A DNA stretch of 36,260 nt from JBCDAP01 sp038747915. GTDB lineage: Bacteria > Planctomycetota > Phycisphaerae > Phycisphaerales > UBA1924. The notes under the pieces were generated by a model. That model made no database searches, was not told where the DNA came from, and was given only the letters and a program-made list of their open reading frames with translations. Position numbers and translations under genes: made by a program. Positions 24,894-34,433 of this stretch are shown here, one piece after another; the first letter of the stretch is position 1; every line of letters begins with the position of its first letter. The stretch is taken from the NCBI GenBank assembly GCA_038747915.1, contig JBCDJJ010000033.1, forward strand, positions 1 to 36,260. Direction: 5' to 3'.

Positions 24894-25781
24894 GTGGCAA
24901 GCCGCACCACACGCATCGGGTTCACACTGATCGAACTGCTGGTTGTCGTGGCCGTGATCGCACTCTTGATCGGTCTGCTACTCCCAGCACTCGGTCGCGC
25001 CCGCGGGGCTGCATTGACGACCACATGTCTGTCCAACTGCCGAACGATCGGGCTCGCGATGGTGATCTACGCGTCCGATCACAGCGACCAGATCGTCAAG
25101 GCGTCGTGGAACGCCGGCGAGGACGACACGACCGACACCACGTGCGACTCACCAGGGCGTGAGTTCTGGTGGGAGCTGCTGTGGACAGCAGCCGACATGC
25201 CGTCTGTCTCGAACGTCGCCGAGGCAAGTGGCCGTGAGCCGTGTGAGCAGATGGAGGACTACATCGACCGCGGCGTCGGCGCCTTCACCTGCCCCACCTT
25301 CGACGCCGAGCAGTACAGGTCGATCCCCGATTCAGCACTCGAAGGCGATGTCGGCATCAAGGTCGCGCCCAAGGCGTACGGTATCAACCAAGAGTTTCAA
25401 CCTCCAAACGGCGAAACCACGATCGACTTCTTCGGCAACGAGACAACCACCGGCGAGGTCTACCCCGAGCCACTCGCGAGAATCGGCCGCGTCCGTAGGC
25501 CAACCGAAACCGCGTTCAGCGCCGATAGCGGCGGGATCAGCGTGCTGTCGAGTAAGTCGATCTCGAGACTCTCGTCGAAGCAGCCGGCAGCGAACTTAAC
25601 CTCCGCTCGCCCAGCCGCAGCCGTGATCCCTCGACACCGCGATGGACTCGCCATCAATATCGCCTTCGTCGATGGCCACGCGGACACCGAAGAGATCGAA
25701 ACGCTCCCACTCGCCGAGTTCAACGATTCGTACGAGGCAGAAGATCTCGATCGCACATTCTGGATCGGAACAACCAGGTAA
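24894..25781 (+). CDS. Pseudopilin-like protein with prepilin leader (DUF1559-like)
   Basis: A 295-residue protein. The GTG at 24894 is chosen because GGGAGG lies 6 bases upstream; the frame stays open further upstream without such a site. A short basic leader is followed by the prepilin signature IGFTLIELLVVVAVIALL, where cleavage before Phe by a type IV prepilin peptidase is expected. The body of about 250 residues ends with RHRDGLAINIAFVDGHADT, the H-Xn-DG motif of the large planctomycete family of type II-secretion-like pseudopilins (DUF1559-type). The role of these proteins is unknown; a part in secretion or surface fibres is assumed. It is the first gene of block C, with 93 bases to the next start, so it is probably co-expressed with the polysaccharide enzymes. 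Confidence 0.85.
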   Translation: MASRTTRIGFTLIELLVVVAVIALLIGLLLPALGRARGAALTTTCLSNCRTIGLAMVIYASDHSDQIVKASWNAGEDDTTDTTCDSPGREFWWELLWTAADMPSVSNVAEASGREPCEQMEDYIDRGVGAFTCPTFDAEQYRSIPDSALEGDVGIKVAPKAYGINQEFQPPNGETTIDFFGNETTTGEVYPEPLARIGRVRRPTETAFSADSGGISVLSSKSISRLSSKQPAANLTSARPAAAVIPRHRDGLAINIAFVDGHADTEEIETLPLAEFNDSYEAEDLDRTFWIGTTR

Positions 25782-25874
25782 TTGCGCCGGCGCCAACGAA
25801 CATCCGCACACCGGCGGTACTCGTCACGGCGCTTCTTCACCAAGACGAGATGTGTGCCGACGGAGGTCAGTCGC

Positions 25875-28748
25875 GTGATCGGTAGGATCGGTTCATCAAT
25901 TATATGCCTCGTGCTCGCCTCGACCGCGGCCGCGGAAGCAACGCAGCTTCGCGACGACGGGGCGATCGTGCTCGAACGTGCCGGTGAGGTGCGCACATTC
26001 CGTCCGCACTTCACGCTGCTGTACACCGAATCGGATCCACAGCTCGAGATGCGCCGAGGAGACCTTGGGCGTGTGAGCTACGACGTGCCATCGTGGATGG
26101 CAGTCCATGATGAGGTGGGCGGCGTGCGAGCCGAAGACACCTCCGTTGTCGGTGGCGATGGACTCGACCCCGATGTCGTCGGTGGCAACAACGAGGGTCG
26201 GACTGCTGACCTCTTCCACGCTGCAGAGATGATCGATCTGCGTCCGAACAATGTCTCGATCGAGGACGGGGTGGCGCAGCTTGGCTTCGAGGCGGGCCGC
26301 CATGCAGCCGTTCGAGCGCGCTTCGATGCGTCGACCGAGCCTCCGCGAATCGAGGTCGAACTGACCGCAGGGCGTGATGGCTGGTACTCGCTTGGATACA
26401 CGGGTGGGCCGGCTGCGAGCACATCCACGATCACAGAGATCTGGCAACCGCTCATCTGGCACGAGCAGCGGATCCCAGAACAGGCCTTCGCGACGCCGTC
26501 CTTCCAGTGCCCGCTACCCACCGCGCTCGCGGAGTGGGACGGCGTGACGGTTGGCGTCGCCGCATCGACCGACATGATCCCGTTCCAGCCGTTGCCCCGT
26601 CTCGATAACGCCCGGTTCGCCGTCACGCTGCTCGATCGCACCGGCGAAGTGCAGCCATCGGTGTTCGCACCGCTTCTCGGCGGCGCCGGGTCGTTCTTGG
26701 AACTCGGTGAGACCGTTCGTTTCATGCTGCACCCCGTGGCACACGACGCCCCGCTCGTCGACACCTACGAGCATCTCGCGCGGGAGCTCGCGGGGTTTCG
26801 TGATCGCCGCGAGAACCTCGACATCAACCTGAACGGCGTGATCGAGAACATGATCGATTACGCCATGAGTCACTACTCGCGTTTTAACGAGGAACTGCGC
26901 GGGTGCTCGTACGACACCGATGTGCCCGACGCGGTCAAGAACGTATCCGCCCTGCACCCGCTCTCGGTGGCGATCGTGACCGACGACGAGCGGATCTACC
27001 ATGAGCGCGCTCTGCCGATCTGGGAGTACCTGCTCAGCCGCGAAAAACTGCTCTTCAACCTCGATCCATCGGTGACGACACAGAGCCCGTCGCGATCGAT
27101 GCACGGACCCTCGGCCAATGTGAGCGAGCTCGCCTACCTGCACGCGATGAGCGGCGGGTCCGATCATGTCTCCCTGCGATACGCGCGCGAGCTGCTGGGC
27201 ATGGATCGCGAGCTCAACCTCGACACGCCGGTCCGCGGCAGCTCGTGGCAAGCCAACCTCGCGCTGTGGCACGCGACGGGCGACGAGGTATACCACGACG
27301 CATTCCGGCTCGAGCTGGATCGGTATTTCCAGGAGCGTCTCAATCAACCGGCACGCGACTTCTCTGATCCATACTCGAGCGGCATGTTCTTCTGGACCAG
27401 CTTCGTGCCGAACTGGATGGATCTGCACTTCGCGTGGCGCTCGACCGGGAGCCGCAGCGTGCTCGGCGCGGCTCACGATGGTGCTCGCCGGTTCACTACC
27501 TTCACGTGGCTCGCACCCCAACCGACAGATGGGACCGTCCGCGTCAACAAGGGCGGCACAGCACCCGTGTACTGGTACCTGGAACACCAGGGGCACCGAC
27601 CGATCGCTGCGGACGAGCGCGATGTGCCAGCCTGGTGGGTCGACGCTCTCGGCCTGACCCCCGAGAGCTCCGGCACCGCAAGCGGGCACCGCGGCATCTT
27701 TATGGCGACGTACGCGCCCTTCATGCTTCGCATCGCCGCCGAAACGGGCGAATCGTTCCTCCGCGATGTCGCACGTGCATCGGTCGTGGGACGGTACCGC
27801 AACTTCCCGGGCTACCACATCAACACCGAGCGGACCGATGTGTTCATGCAGGCCGAGTACCCGCTCCGTGAGCACAAGGCGCTCAGCTACAACTCGTTCC
27901 ACTACAACCACCCATGGCCGATGATCGCCACGCTTATCGACTACTTGGTCTCCGATCTGGCCGCGGCCTCCGATGGGGCAATCGACTTCCCGGCCCGCTT
28001 CGTCGAGGGCTACGCGTACCTGCGGCAGCGGGTGTACGGCGACCGCCCTGGCCGGTTCTACGACATCGACGGGGTGCATCTCTGGATGCCGCGCGGGCTC
28101 GTCGACGCCGGGCACCCGCAGCTGAACGTACTGACCGCCCGCACCGACGATCAGATCGTCGTCGCCCTCGTGAACCAGTCCGACCGGATGGTGCGCACAC
28201 AGGTGCAACTCGATACAAGCCTTGCAGGTCTGAATCACAGCACGCTCCCGGTCCGTATCTGGCGGGATAACACACCGGTCGATGGTGGTACATCGATCCA
28301 CCAGGGCATGATCGAACTCGAGGTCTCACCCCACGGACTGACCGCATTCGCAGTTGGTGCGTGCCAGCCTGTACTCGGCGCGATGACGCGCGCCCGAAAC
28401 GAGCTTCGCCCACTAGGACCACACAGCCATCGCGAACTCGAGGCCGGCGACTCCCGCGCTATGCTCCTCACACAGGGGCGCAGCCTGACAAGCGGGTACG
28501 TGTACTCCAGGCTCGACATGGGTGAACTCGACCGCGTCGACCTGTCGTACCGACTCGATGATGATCCATGGACGGAGATCACCGACAAATCGTTCCCGTT
28601 CGAGTTCCGCTTCGACGTCCCGGATCACGTCAGCAGCGCCGAGATGCGTGTCACCGCGACGCACACCAATGGCAAGGTCGAGCGATCACCTGTCATCGAT
28701 CTGCTTCGCGAGAGCCGGATCCACAGCGCAGCGGAGGGCGACTCGTGA
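25875..28748 (+). CDS. Large secreted protein of unknown function, possible alpha/alpha-toroid CAZyme
   Basis: A 957-residue exported protein whose family I do not recognise. GGAGG at 25862-25866 supports the GTG at 25875; the signal peptide is IGRIGSSIICLVLASTAAAEA. The N-terminal 300 residues are beta-rich (FTLLYTESDPQLEMRRGDLG). The middle (about 320-780) is helical, with repeated aromatic and His-rich segments such as MHGPSANVSELAYLHAMSGG, PVRGSSWQANLALWHATGDEVYHDAF and YNSFHYNHPWPMI, as in alpha/alpha-toroid glycosidases or lyases. The C-terminal part is again beta-rich (DRVDLSYRLDDDPW). Three-part layouts of this kind occur in lyases and in some glycoside hydrolase families, but I cannot identify catalytic residues with certainty. 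The stop overlaps the next start (GTGA at 28745-28748), so it is tightly coupled to the FAD enzyme. It is a good candidate for an undescribed polysaccharide-active family. Confidence 0.72.
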   Translation: MIGRIGSSIICLVLASTAAAEATQLRDDGAIVLERAGEVRTFRPHFTLLYTESDPQLEMRRGDLGRVSYDVPSWMAVHDEVGGVRAEDTSVVGGDGLDPDVVGGNNEGRTADLFHAAEMIDLRPNNVSIEDGVAQLGFEAGRHAAVRARFDASTEPPRIEVELTAGRDGWYSLGYTGGPAASTSTITEIWQPLIWHEQRIPEQAFATPSFQCPLPTALAEWDGVTVGVAASTDMIPFQPLPRLDNARFAVTLLDRTGEVQPSVFAPLLGGAGSFLELGETVRFMLHPVAHDAPLVDTYEHLARELAGFRDRRENLDINLNGVIENMIDYAMSHYSRFNEELRGCSYDTDVPDAVKNVSALHPLSVAIVTDDERIYHERALPIWEYLLSREKLLFNLDPSVTTQSPSRSMHGPSANVSELAYLHAMSGGSDHVSLRYARELLGMDRELNLDTPVRGSSWQANLALWHATGDEVYHDAFRLELDRYFQERLNQPARDFSDPYSSGMFFWTSFVPNWMDLHFAWRSTGSRSVLGAAHDGARRFTTFTWLAPQPTDGTVRVNKGGTAPVYWYLEHQGHRPIAADERDVPAWWVDALGLTPESSGTASGHRGIFMATYAPFMLRIAAETGESFLRDVARASVVGRYRNFPGYHINTERTDVFMQAEYPLREHKALSYNSFHYNHPWPMIATLIDYLVSDLAAASDGAIDFPARFVEGYAYLRQRVYGDRPGRFYDIDGVHLWMPRGLVDAGHPQLNVLTARTDDQIVVALVNQSDRMVRTQVQLDTSLAGLNHSTLPVRIWRDNTPVDGGTSIHQGMIELEVSPHGLTAFAVGACQPVLGAMTRARNELRPLGPHSHRELEAGDSRAMLLTQGRSLTSGYVYSRLDMGELDRVDLSYRLDDDPWTEITDKSFPFEFRFDVPDHVSSAEMRVTATHTNGKVERSPVIDLLRESRIHSAAEGDS

Positions 28749-31120
28749 TCGTCGACGGCCCACGCGATGCGCGCACATTCCGCACGGAGCGACTGAGCGC
28801 CGATCTGGTGATCGTGGGAGGCGGGATGGCCGGCGTGTGCGGCGCCATCACCGCGGCGCGACAGGGAGTGCGTGTCGTGCTCGTGCAAGATCGCCCGGTG
28901 CTGGGCGGAAACGCGGGCTCCGAGGTGCGGCTGTGGATTCTCGGCGCGACGTCGCACATGGGCAACAACAACCGGTGGGCCCGAGAAGGTGGTGTGATCG
29001 ACGAGATCCTGGTCGAGAATATGTACCGCAACCCCGAGGGCAACCCGGTCATCTTCGACACGGTGGTGCTCGAGAAGGTTGTGAACGAGCCCAATATCAC
29101 GCTGCTGCTCAATACCTCGGTATACGAGGTCACCAAGCGCGATGCCGACCGGATCGCCTCGGTGCGGGGGTTCTGCGCACAGAACCAGACGGTGTACGAC
29201 CTCCACGCCCCGCTCTTCTGCGATGCATCGGGAGATGGTGTTGTTGGATTTCTCGCTGGCGCCGCGTTCCGCATGGGCGCCGAGTCGAAAGACGAGTTCG
29301 GGGAAGGCTTCGCGCCGAGCGAGCGATTCGGAGAGCTGCTCGGTCACTCGATATACTTTTACACCAAGGACCAGGGTCGCCCGGTCGAGTTCATCCCACC
29401 GAGCTTCGCGAAGCAGAATCTCGACCCGCACCTCAAGGCACGCAACTACAAGGTCGACCACCACGGGTGCCAGCTCTGGTGGCTGGAGTACGGCGGACGG
29501 CACGACACCATCCACGACACCGAGCGCATCAAATGGGAGCTCTGGTCTGTCGTCTACGGCATCTGGGACCACGTCAAGAACTCGGGCGAGTACACCGATG
29601 TCGACACACTTACGCTCGAATGGGTCGGCCTCATCCCCGGCAAACGCGAGAGCCGACGGTTCGAGGGGCCGTACATCCTCACACAGCAAGACCTCGTCGA
29701 GCAACGGACCTTCGACGACGCGGTGAGCTTCGGCGGCTGGTCGCTCGACCTGCACCCGGCCGATGGGGTCTACGCCGATGGCCCCGGGTGCGTGCAGTAC
29801 CACAGCAAGGGCGTCTACCAGATCCCGTACCGATGCCTGTTCAGCCGGAATATCTCGAATCTCTTCCTCGCGGGTCGGATCATCAGCGCGAGCCATGTCG
29901 CGTTCGGATCGACACGGGTGATGGCGACGTGCGCACACAACGCGCAGGCTGTCGCAGTCGCTGCAGCGATGTGCATCACGCGTGGTGCGCGACCGGCCGA
30001 CCTGATCGGACCACACGCGATGCGAGAGCTTCAGTCGCGCCTCCTGCGCACCGGTCAGTTCATCCCGGGTGTATCGCACACGGACACAACCGATCTCATG
30101 CAGGTATGCGACATCTCGGCCTCGAGCGAGCTGGCCTTGAGTGAGACCAAACCGTCCACCGATCCGCTCCGATTGACGCACGGAGCGGCGGTGATGCTGC
30201 CGGTGCGTTCGGGAGAGCGCGTCGATTGTGAGTTACTCGCTGATGTGGAGGACACCACCGAGCTCGTCCTCGAACTCTTCGCGAGCGAGCGTAGCAATAA
30301 CCACACGCCGGATCTGAAGCTCGCCGAACAACGGATCACCCTCGAGGCCGGGACAAATCGTCCAATCGAAGCAGCATTCCCGAACGCATCGATGCCACAC
30401 GACGGGTACGCCTTCATCATCTGCCGCGCCAACGAGAACGTCCTGGTACACCGCAGCGATGTGATCATCCCAGGCGTGCTCGCCCTGACCGATCGGATGA
30501 ACGGACGCGTCGCCACGAGCAACGTGCAGCGCCCACCAGATGACTCGGGGATCGACACCTTCGAACTCTGGCGGCCCGACCGTCGCCCCAAAGGGCACCT
30601 GCTCGCCATGAAATCAGCCACGCCGATCGCGATGTTCGGGCCCGAGAACGTGACCAATGGCGTGGCGAGACCGACCAGTGCGCCCAACGCGTGGGTGGCG
30701 TCGCCCGACGATCCGCACCCGGTGCTGTACCTGCGGTGGGATTCCGATGTGACGATCGGCCGAATCGAACTCAGCTTCGATACCGACTGGGATCACCCCA
30801 TGGAGTCCGTGCTGATGGGTCATCCGGAGCGGGTCATGCCAAACTGCGTGCGTGCGTTCACGGTGCGCTGCCCGGGCGGGCTCGTCGTACACCGACAGGC
30901 GAACAACCATCAGACCCGCGTGGCGATCGACTTCGACAAGCCGATCGTGACCCGCGGGTTGGTCATCGAGGTGGAACACCCGGCGCCGAACGCTCCGGCC
31001 GCGGTGTTCGAGATTCGTGCGTACGAGCAGCCGGGCGAGAACCGCTCGCTCGGCTCGGGAGCGTCTGATCAAGAGAACCTGCGGCTCCGATCGGCGGCCG
31101 CGCTGGAGTGTCAGTCATGA
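28745..31120 (+). CDS. FAD-dependent oxidoreductase (PF12831-type) with C-terminal beta-sandwich
   Basis: A 791-residue protein without signal peptide. The GTG at 28745 overlaps the preceding stop (GTGA); the longer upstream frame lies inside the previous gene. The FAD-binding Rossmann motif is VIVGGGMAGVCGA (GxGxxG-type, residues 22-34), followed by VVLVQDRPVLGGNAGSEVR, typical of the FAD_oxidored family widespread in planctomycete and verrucomicrobial sugar loci. A second nucleotide-contact region is LFLAGRIISASHVAFGSTRVMATC. After about residue 470 comes a linker and a beta-sandwich (VLYLRWDSDVTIGRIELSF ... FEIRAYEQP) that looks like a discoidin/F5-8-type binding domain. The reaction is unknown; oxidation of a sugar or sugar acid is the usual guess. 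Its TGA overlaps the next ATG (31117-31120). Confidence 0.82.
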   Translation: MIVDGPRDARTFRTERLSADLVIVGGGMAGVCGAITAARQGVRVVLVQDRPVLGGNAGSEVRLWILGATSHMGNNNRWAREGGVIDEILVENMYRNPEGNPVIFDTVVLEKVVNEPNITLLLNTSVYEVTKRDADRIASVRGFCAQNQTVYDLHAPLFCDASGDGVVGFLAGAAFRMGAESKDEFGEGFAPSERFGELLGHSIYFYTKDQGRPVEFIPPSFAKQNLDPHLKARNYKVDHHGCQLWWLEYGGRHDTIHDTERIKWELWSVVYGIWDHVKNSGEYTDVDTLTLEWVGLIPGKRESRRFEGPYILTQQDLVEQRTFDDAVSFGGWSLDLHPADGVYADGPGCVQYHSKGVYQIPYRCLFSRNISNLFLAGRIISASHVAFGSTRVMATCAHNAQAVAVAAAMCITRGARPADLIGPHAMRELQSRLLRTGQFIPGVSHTDTTDLMQVCDISASSELALSETKPSTDPLRLTHGAAVMLPVRSGERVDCELLADVEDTTELVLELFASERSNNHTPDLKLAEQRITLEAGTNRPIEAAFPNASMPHDGYAFIICRANENVLVHRSDVIIPGVLALTDRMNGRVATSNVQRPPDDSGIDTFELWRPDRRPKGHLLAMKSATPIAMFGPENVTNGVARPTSAPNAWVASPDDPHPVLYLRWDSDVTIGRIELSFDTDWDHPMESVLMGHPERVMPNCVRAFTVRCPGGLVVHRQANNHQTRVAIDFDKPIVTRGLVIEVEHPAPNAPAAVFEIRAYEQPGENRSLGSGASDQENLRLRSAAALECQS

Positions 31121-34100
31121 AGAATATGTGGAGAGTGTCACTCGCTGGGCTCATCGCCCTTGCCGGTCAATCCGCGGCGTTGCCACCGAGCAACATCCCC
31201 GGCCTGTTCTCGACGACCTTCGAGGATCAGTTCCAAGGCAGCACGCTTGATACCAACGCGTGGGTCGCCACCGACACCTGCACGTTCGAGGGCATCTGCC
31301 GATTCCCGGCGAACGTCACGTTCAACGGCGCCGGGCTGCTCCAGCTCGAGACGCAGGCCGCCGACCCGATGGCCGGCCTGCCGGCCGACTTCACAACAGG
31401 ACGCATCGATACGCTCGAGAGCTTCGGGCCCGGGTTCATCGAGATCCGCTATGCGGCCACCGCCTACTCCGGGATCAACAACTCCGTGTTCGCGACCGGT
31501 GGCGCCTCATTCGGCCCCGGCTCCGCCCGGCTGCTCGACCCCGCCGATTTCAACGACTGGGATCTCGTGCTCGCCTTCGACGACTTCACACTCCCAACAC
31601 CCAATGGCTCCACCGGACAACAGTTCGAGGTCACCCTCGGCTCGGGCGATCCCTTCCCCGCTGCAGCGGATCTCTCCGATACCGGCACCTTCAACACCTA
31701 CGGCGTCTACTGGACCGAGGCCAACGAACTCATCTGGTTCGCCAACGGCACGGCACTCGAGCGGTATCAGATCCCCGATTCTGCAGAGTTCTCCAACGAC
31801 GTCCGGTGGGCGATCGCGACCGCGATCCGCGGCACAGACTTCGGCATTGTCGACCCCAACGTGGTCGGCACTCTGATGAATGTCGATTTCTTCCGCATCT
31901 CGCACCAGAATGACATCCTCTTCGCCGCCGATTCGTTCGACTATGACGCGGGCTCGATCGCCGGCACGAACGGCGGCCAGGGCTTTGTGAGCGCCGGTTC
32001 GTGGGGCGTCGAGTCGGGCACGGTCGACGTCTCCGCCAACAGCCTCACCTTCCCCGGCCTCGATGTGGTCGGTGGCACCGGCGATCGCGTCGTCGTCTCG
32101 AACCCCGGCAGCCCCGTCCTCGCCGAGCGCACCCTCACGACCGACACCCGCGTCGAGGCGAACAGCGGGCAAGACCGCTGGGCCGCTGTACTCGTGAGCA
32201 AGGACGACGACGGCGCGTTCAACGTTCGCTTCCGCCGCACCGACGGCATCTCACGGTGGGGTTTCGGCGTGACCGCCGACGAAGAGGTCAGCGCCGAAAC
32301 GCAGGCCCCGGCCAACACCTCCGCCACCGGTCTCGTCCCGGTCAACCAGGACTTCCTCATCGTCTCCCGCTTCGACAGCAACACCGCCGGGAACGAAGTC
32401 AGCGCCGTCGCGATCTACACCGACGGTGACCTGCTACCCGCGAGCGAGGACGACTTCATCCCGATCATCACCGACTCGGTCGGTAGCACAGTGTTCATGA
32501 CCGAGCTCGCGCTCGAGGTCCTCTCGGGCACCGTCGAGATCGGCACCGTGCGCGTCGGCACCTCGCTCTCCGATGTCCTCATCGATCCGATCAACCCCCA
32601 GATCGCCGAGGAGTTCGATTACACCGGACAGACCGCACTCAACGGCCAGGGCACTGCTGCGAACGGATTCGCCGGCGCATGGACGGCACCCGCCGAGTTC
32701 ACGCTCTCCGACGATGATGTCACCATCGCGCTGCCAGACGCCCCCAACCTCGACGACCTCGCCGGAACCGGCAATGCCGTGACGATCGCCAACGGCTCCG
32801 CCATCCGCGAGTACACCCAGAGCCTCAGCCTGACCCAGGACGATGCGCAGTACCTCAGCTTCCTCGCGCACCAGACCGGCAACACCACACTCGAAGTGGA
32901 ACTCGAGGACACCGCGGGCAACGTCCGCTGGCGGGCCGGCATCCAGGACGGCAGCGCCGTGCTCGGCGGCGTTGTGGCAACCGCCTCGAAGAGCCTCAGC
33001 CTGCCCCCGCTCGGACCCGCAGCAGGCGACAATAGCATCGTCCTCGGAAGCGGCTTCGGCGGCATTCAGCGACGGCTCGCAACGAGCATCAACATGGGCT
33101 CAAACTCCAACGAGTACGTCTTCGCCGCCCTGGTGAACCGCGCCGCCAACGCCATCGTCGAGTTCAACTTCCTCACCGGCACCACCGCCCGGTGGGAGAG
33201 CGAGATCCAGGCCGACGGCACGATCGTAGTCGACACCTTCTCCGCGGAGCGATCCTCCACGAGCGGCGTCGCGCCGACCGACGAGACCTTCCTCTTCCTC
33301 GTTCACGTCGACCCGACAAATAGCGCATCGAGCGATGTCATCCAGGCCAAGGTCTTCCGCGACGGTGATGTGATCCCCACATCCCTCGACGACATCGACT
33401 GGGATGTGACCTCCCCGACCGGCAACACCAACACCTTCCTCAACACCCTTCAAATTCGGGCCGGCGGCGGCGCGGTGCAAATCGACGAGATCATCCTCGC
33501 CAACCTCGATGTCACCGGCACAACGCCCGAGGATATCGGCGATGCCCTGCCGCCGAACGGCACACCCGAGGTGACCGACACCTTCGACTACGCCGCTGGC
33601 TCGCTCGAAGGGCAGAACGGCGGGACCGGGTGGAGCACCACCGACGATATGGGCGACCCGCTCGGCGACTACGAAGTCACACTCGCCGGCAATGGAAGCC
33701 CCGCGCCCACACTCAGCGTCGGCACCGGGAGTCTCGACTACCCAGCGACCGTCGGCGGGTTCGCGGGCGAGACCGTCTTGGTGCTCTCACGGATCCAGAC
33801 CCGCTCCTCAGGCGCCGACGAAGTCCGCGTCAAGGTCTTCACCCCCGGCCAGACCATCCCGGCCAACGACCGCCTGATCGACTGGGACCTCATCGATGCC
33901 TCCAGCTCGGGCGCCTTCGTCCGCAATCTCCGCGTCAAAGCAGCAAGCGGCCCCGGCGGCTCGTCCGTAATCGATGAGGTGAAAGTCGGCACAACACTCG
34001 CGAGCGTGACCGACTTCTCTGCGCCCGCCCCCGGCCCCAACAACTGCCCGGGCGACACCGACAACGACAACGACGCGGACGCCGACGACTTCATCAGAGT

Positions 34101-34248
34101 CCTCGTCGGCTTCGGCACCACCGAGGGCGCGACCCAGCTCGACGGCGACTTCGACAGCGATGGTGATGTCGACGCCGACGACTTCATCACCATGCTCGTC
34201 GCCTTCGGCACCACCTACGACGGGACACCCGCGTGTAACGCGCTCTGA
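31117..34248 (+). CDS. Secreted dockerin-tailed protein with catalytically degenerate GH16-like domain
   Basis: A 1043-residue exported protein; GGAG at 31105-31108 and an ATGA overlap set the ATG at 31117. A signal peptide (WRVSLAGLIALAGQSAA) precedes a GH16-like lectin fold (about 30-265). It keeps fold landmarks such as FIEIRYAATAYSGINNSVF and TYGVYWTEANELIWFANG, but where an ExDxxE motif is expected it reads DFNDWDLVLAFDDF, with no Glu. It is therefore probably a binding rather than a cleaving domain. Three related beta-rich modules follow, starting at FDYDAGSIAG, FDYTGQTALNG and FDYAAGSLEG. The last 65 residues hold two Asp-rich dockerin-type loops, DTDNDNDADADDF and DFDSDGDVDADDF, expected to bind calcium. 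It probably binds the polysaccharide or scaffolds enzymes at the surface. A hairpin (34352-34381) follows. Confidence 0.8.
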   Translation: MKNMWRVSLAGLIALAGQSAALPPSNIPGLFSTTFEDQFQGSTLDTNAWVATDTCTFEGICRFPANVTFNGAGLLQLETQAADPMAGLPADFTTGRIDTLESFGPGFIEIRYAATAYSGINNSVFATGGASFGPGSARLLDPADFNDWDLVLAFDDFTLPTPNGSTGQQFEVTLGSGDPFPAAADLSDTGTFNTYGVYWTEANELIWFANGTALERYQIPDSAEFSNDVRWAIATAIRGTDFGIVDPNVVGTLMNVDFFRISHQNDILFAADSFDYDAGSIAGTNGGQGFVSAGSWGVESGTVDVSANSLTFPGLDVVGGTGDRVVVSNPGSPVLAERTLTTDTRVEANSGQDRWAAVLVSKDDDGAFNVRFRRTDGISRWGFGVTADEEVSAETQAPANTSATGLVPVNQDFLIVSRFDSNTAGNEVSAVAIYTDGDLLPASEDDFIPIITDSVGSTVFMTELALEVLSGTVEIGTVRVGTSLSDVLIDPINPQIAEEFDYTGQTALNGQGTAANGFAGAWTAPAEFTLSDDDVTIALPDAPNLDDLAGTGNAVTIANGSAIREYTQSLSLTQDDAQYLSFLAHQTGNTTLEVELEDTAGNVRWRAGIQDGSAVLGGVVATASKSLSLPPLGPAAGDNSIVLGSGFGGIQRRLATSINMGSNSNEYVFAALVNRAANAIVEFNFLTGTTARWESEIQADGTIVVDTFSAERSSTSGVAPTDETFLFLVHVDPTNSASSDVIQAKVFRDGDVIPTSLDDIDWDVTSPTGNTNTFLNTLQIRAGGGAVQIDEIILANLDVTGTTPEDIGDALPPNGTPEVTDTFDYAAGSLEGQNGGTGWSTTDDMGDPLGDYEVTLAGNGSPAPTLSVGTGSLDYPATVGGFAGETVLVLSRIQTRSSGADEVRVKVFTPGQTIPANDRLIDWDLIDASSSGAFVRNLRVKAASGPGGSSVIDEVKVGTTLASVTDFSAPAPGPNNCPGDTDNDNDADADDFIRVLVGFGTTEGATQLDGDFDSDGDVDADDFITMLVAFGTTYDGTPACNAL

Positions 34249-34351
34249 TGCCGCCCTCTGCATCCCAGTGGATCGAAACAGCCGCGCCGAGAGCAGAAAC
34301 GACCGCGCCCAACCACGACCAACTCGTGGGATGCGTCGAATAAACACACAC

Positions 34352-34381
34352 AGGCGCTCGCTGGGAGACCGGCGGGCGCCT
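34352..34381 (+). terminator. Strong hairpin between the two dockerin-tailed GH16-type genes
   Basis: AGGCGCTCGCTGG (34352-34364), loop GAGA and CCGGCGGGCGCCT (34369-34381) form a 13-bp stem with two G-U pairs. The tail is short (CTTCG), so termination may be partial. It lies about 100 bases behind the stop of the 31117 gene and about 50 before the next gene. Confidence 0.65.
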
Positions 34382-34433
34382 CTTCGATCACACGCACGGT
34401 CGGACTCGACTCACCAGTTTGGGAGCACGCGAG

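Noticed and set aside
26514..28301. A minus-strand open frame of about 595 codons within the 957-residue gene
   Set aside because: The opposite strand has a signal peptide, ribosome site and operon context; this frame has none and is a codon-bias shadow.
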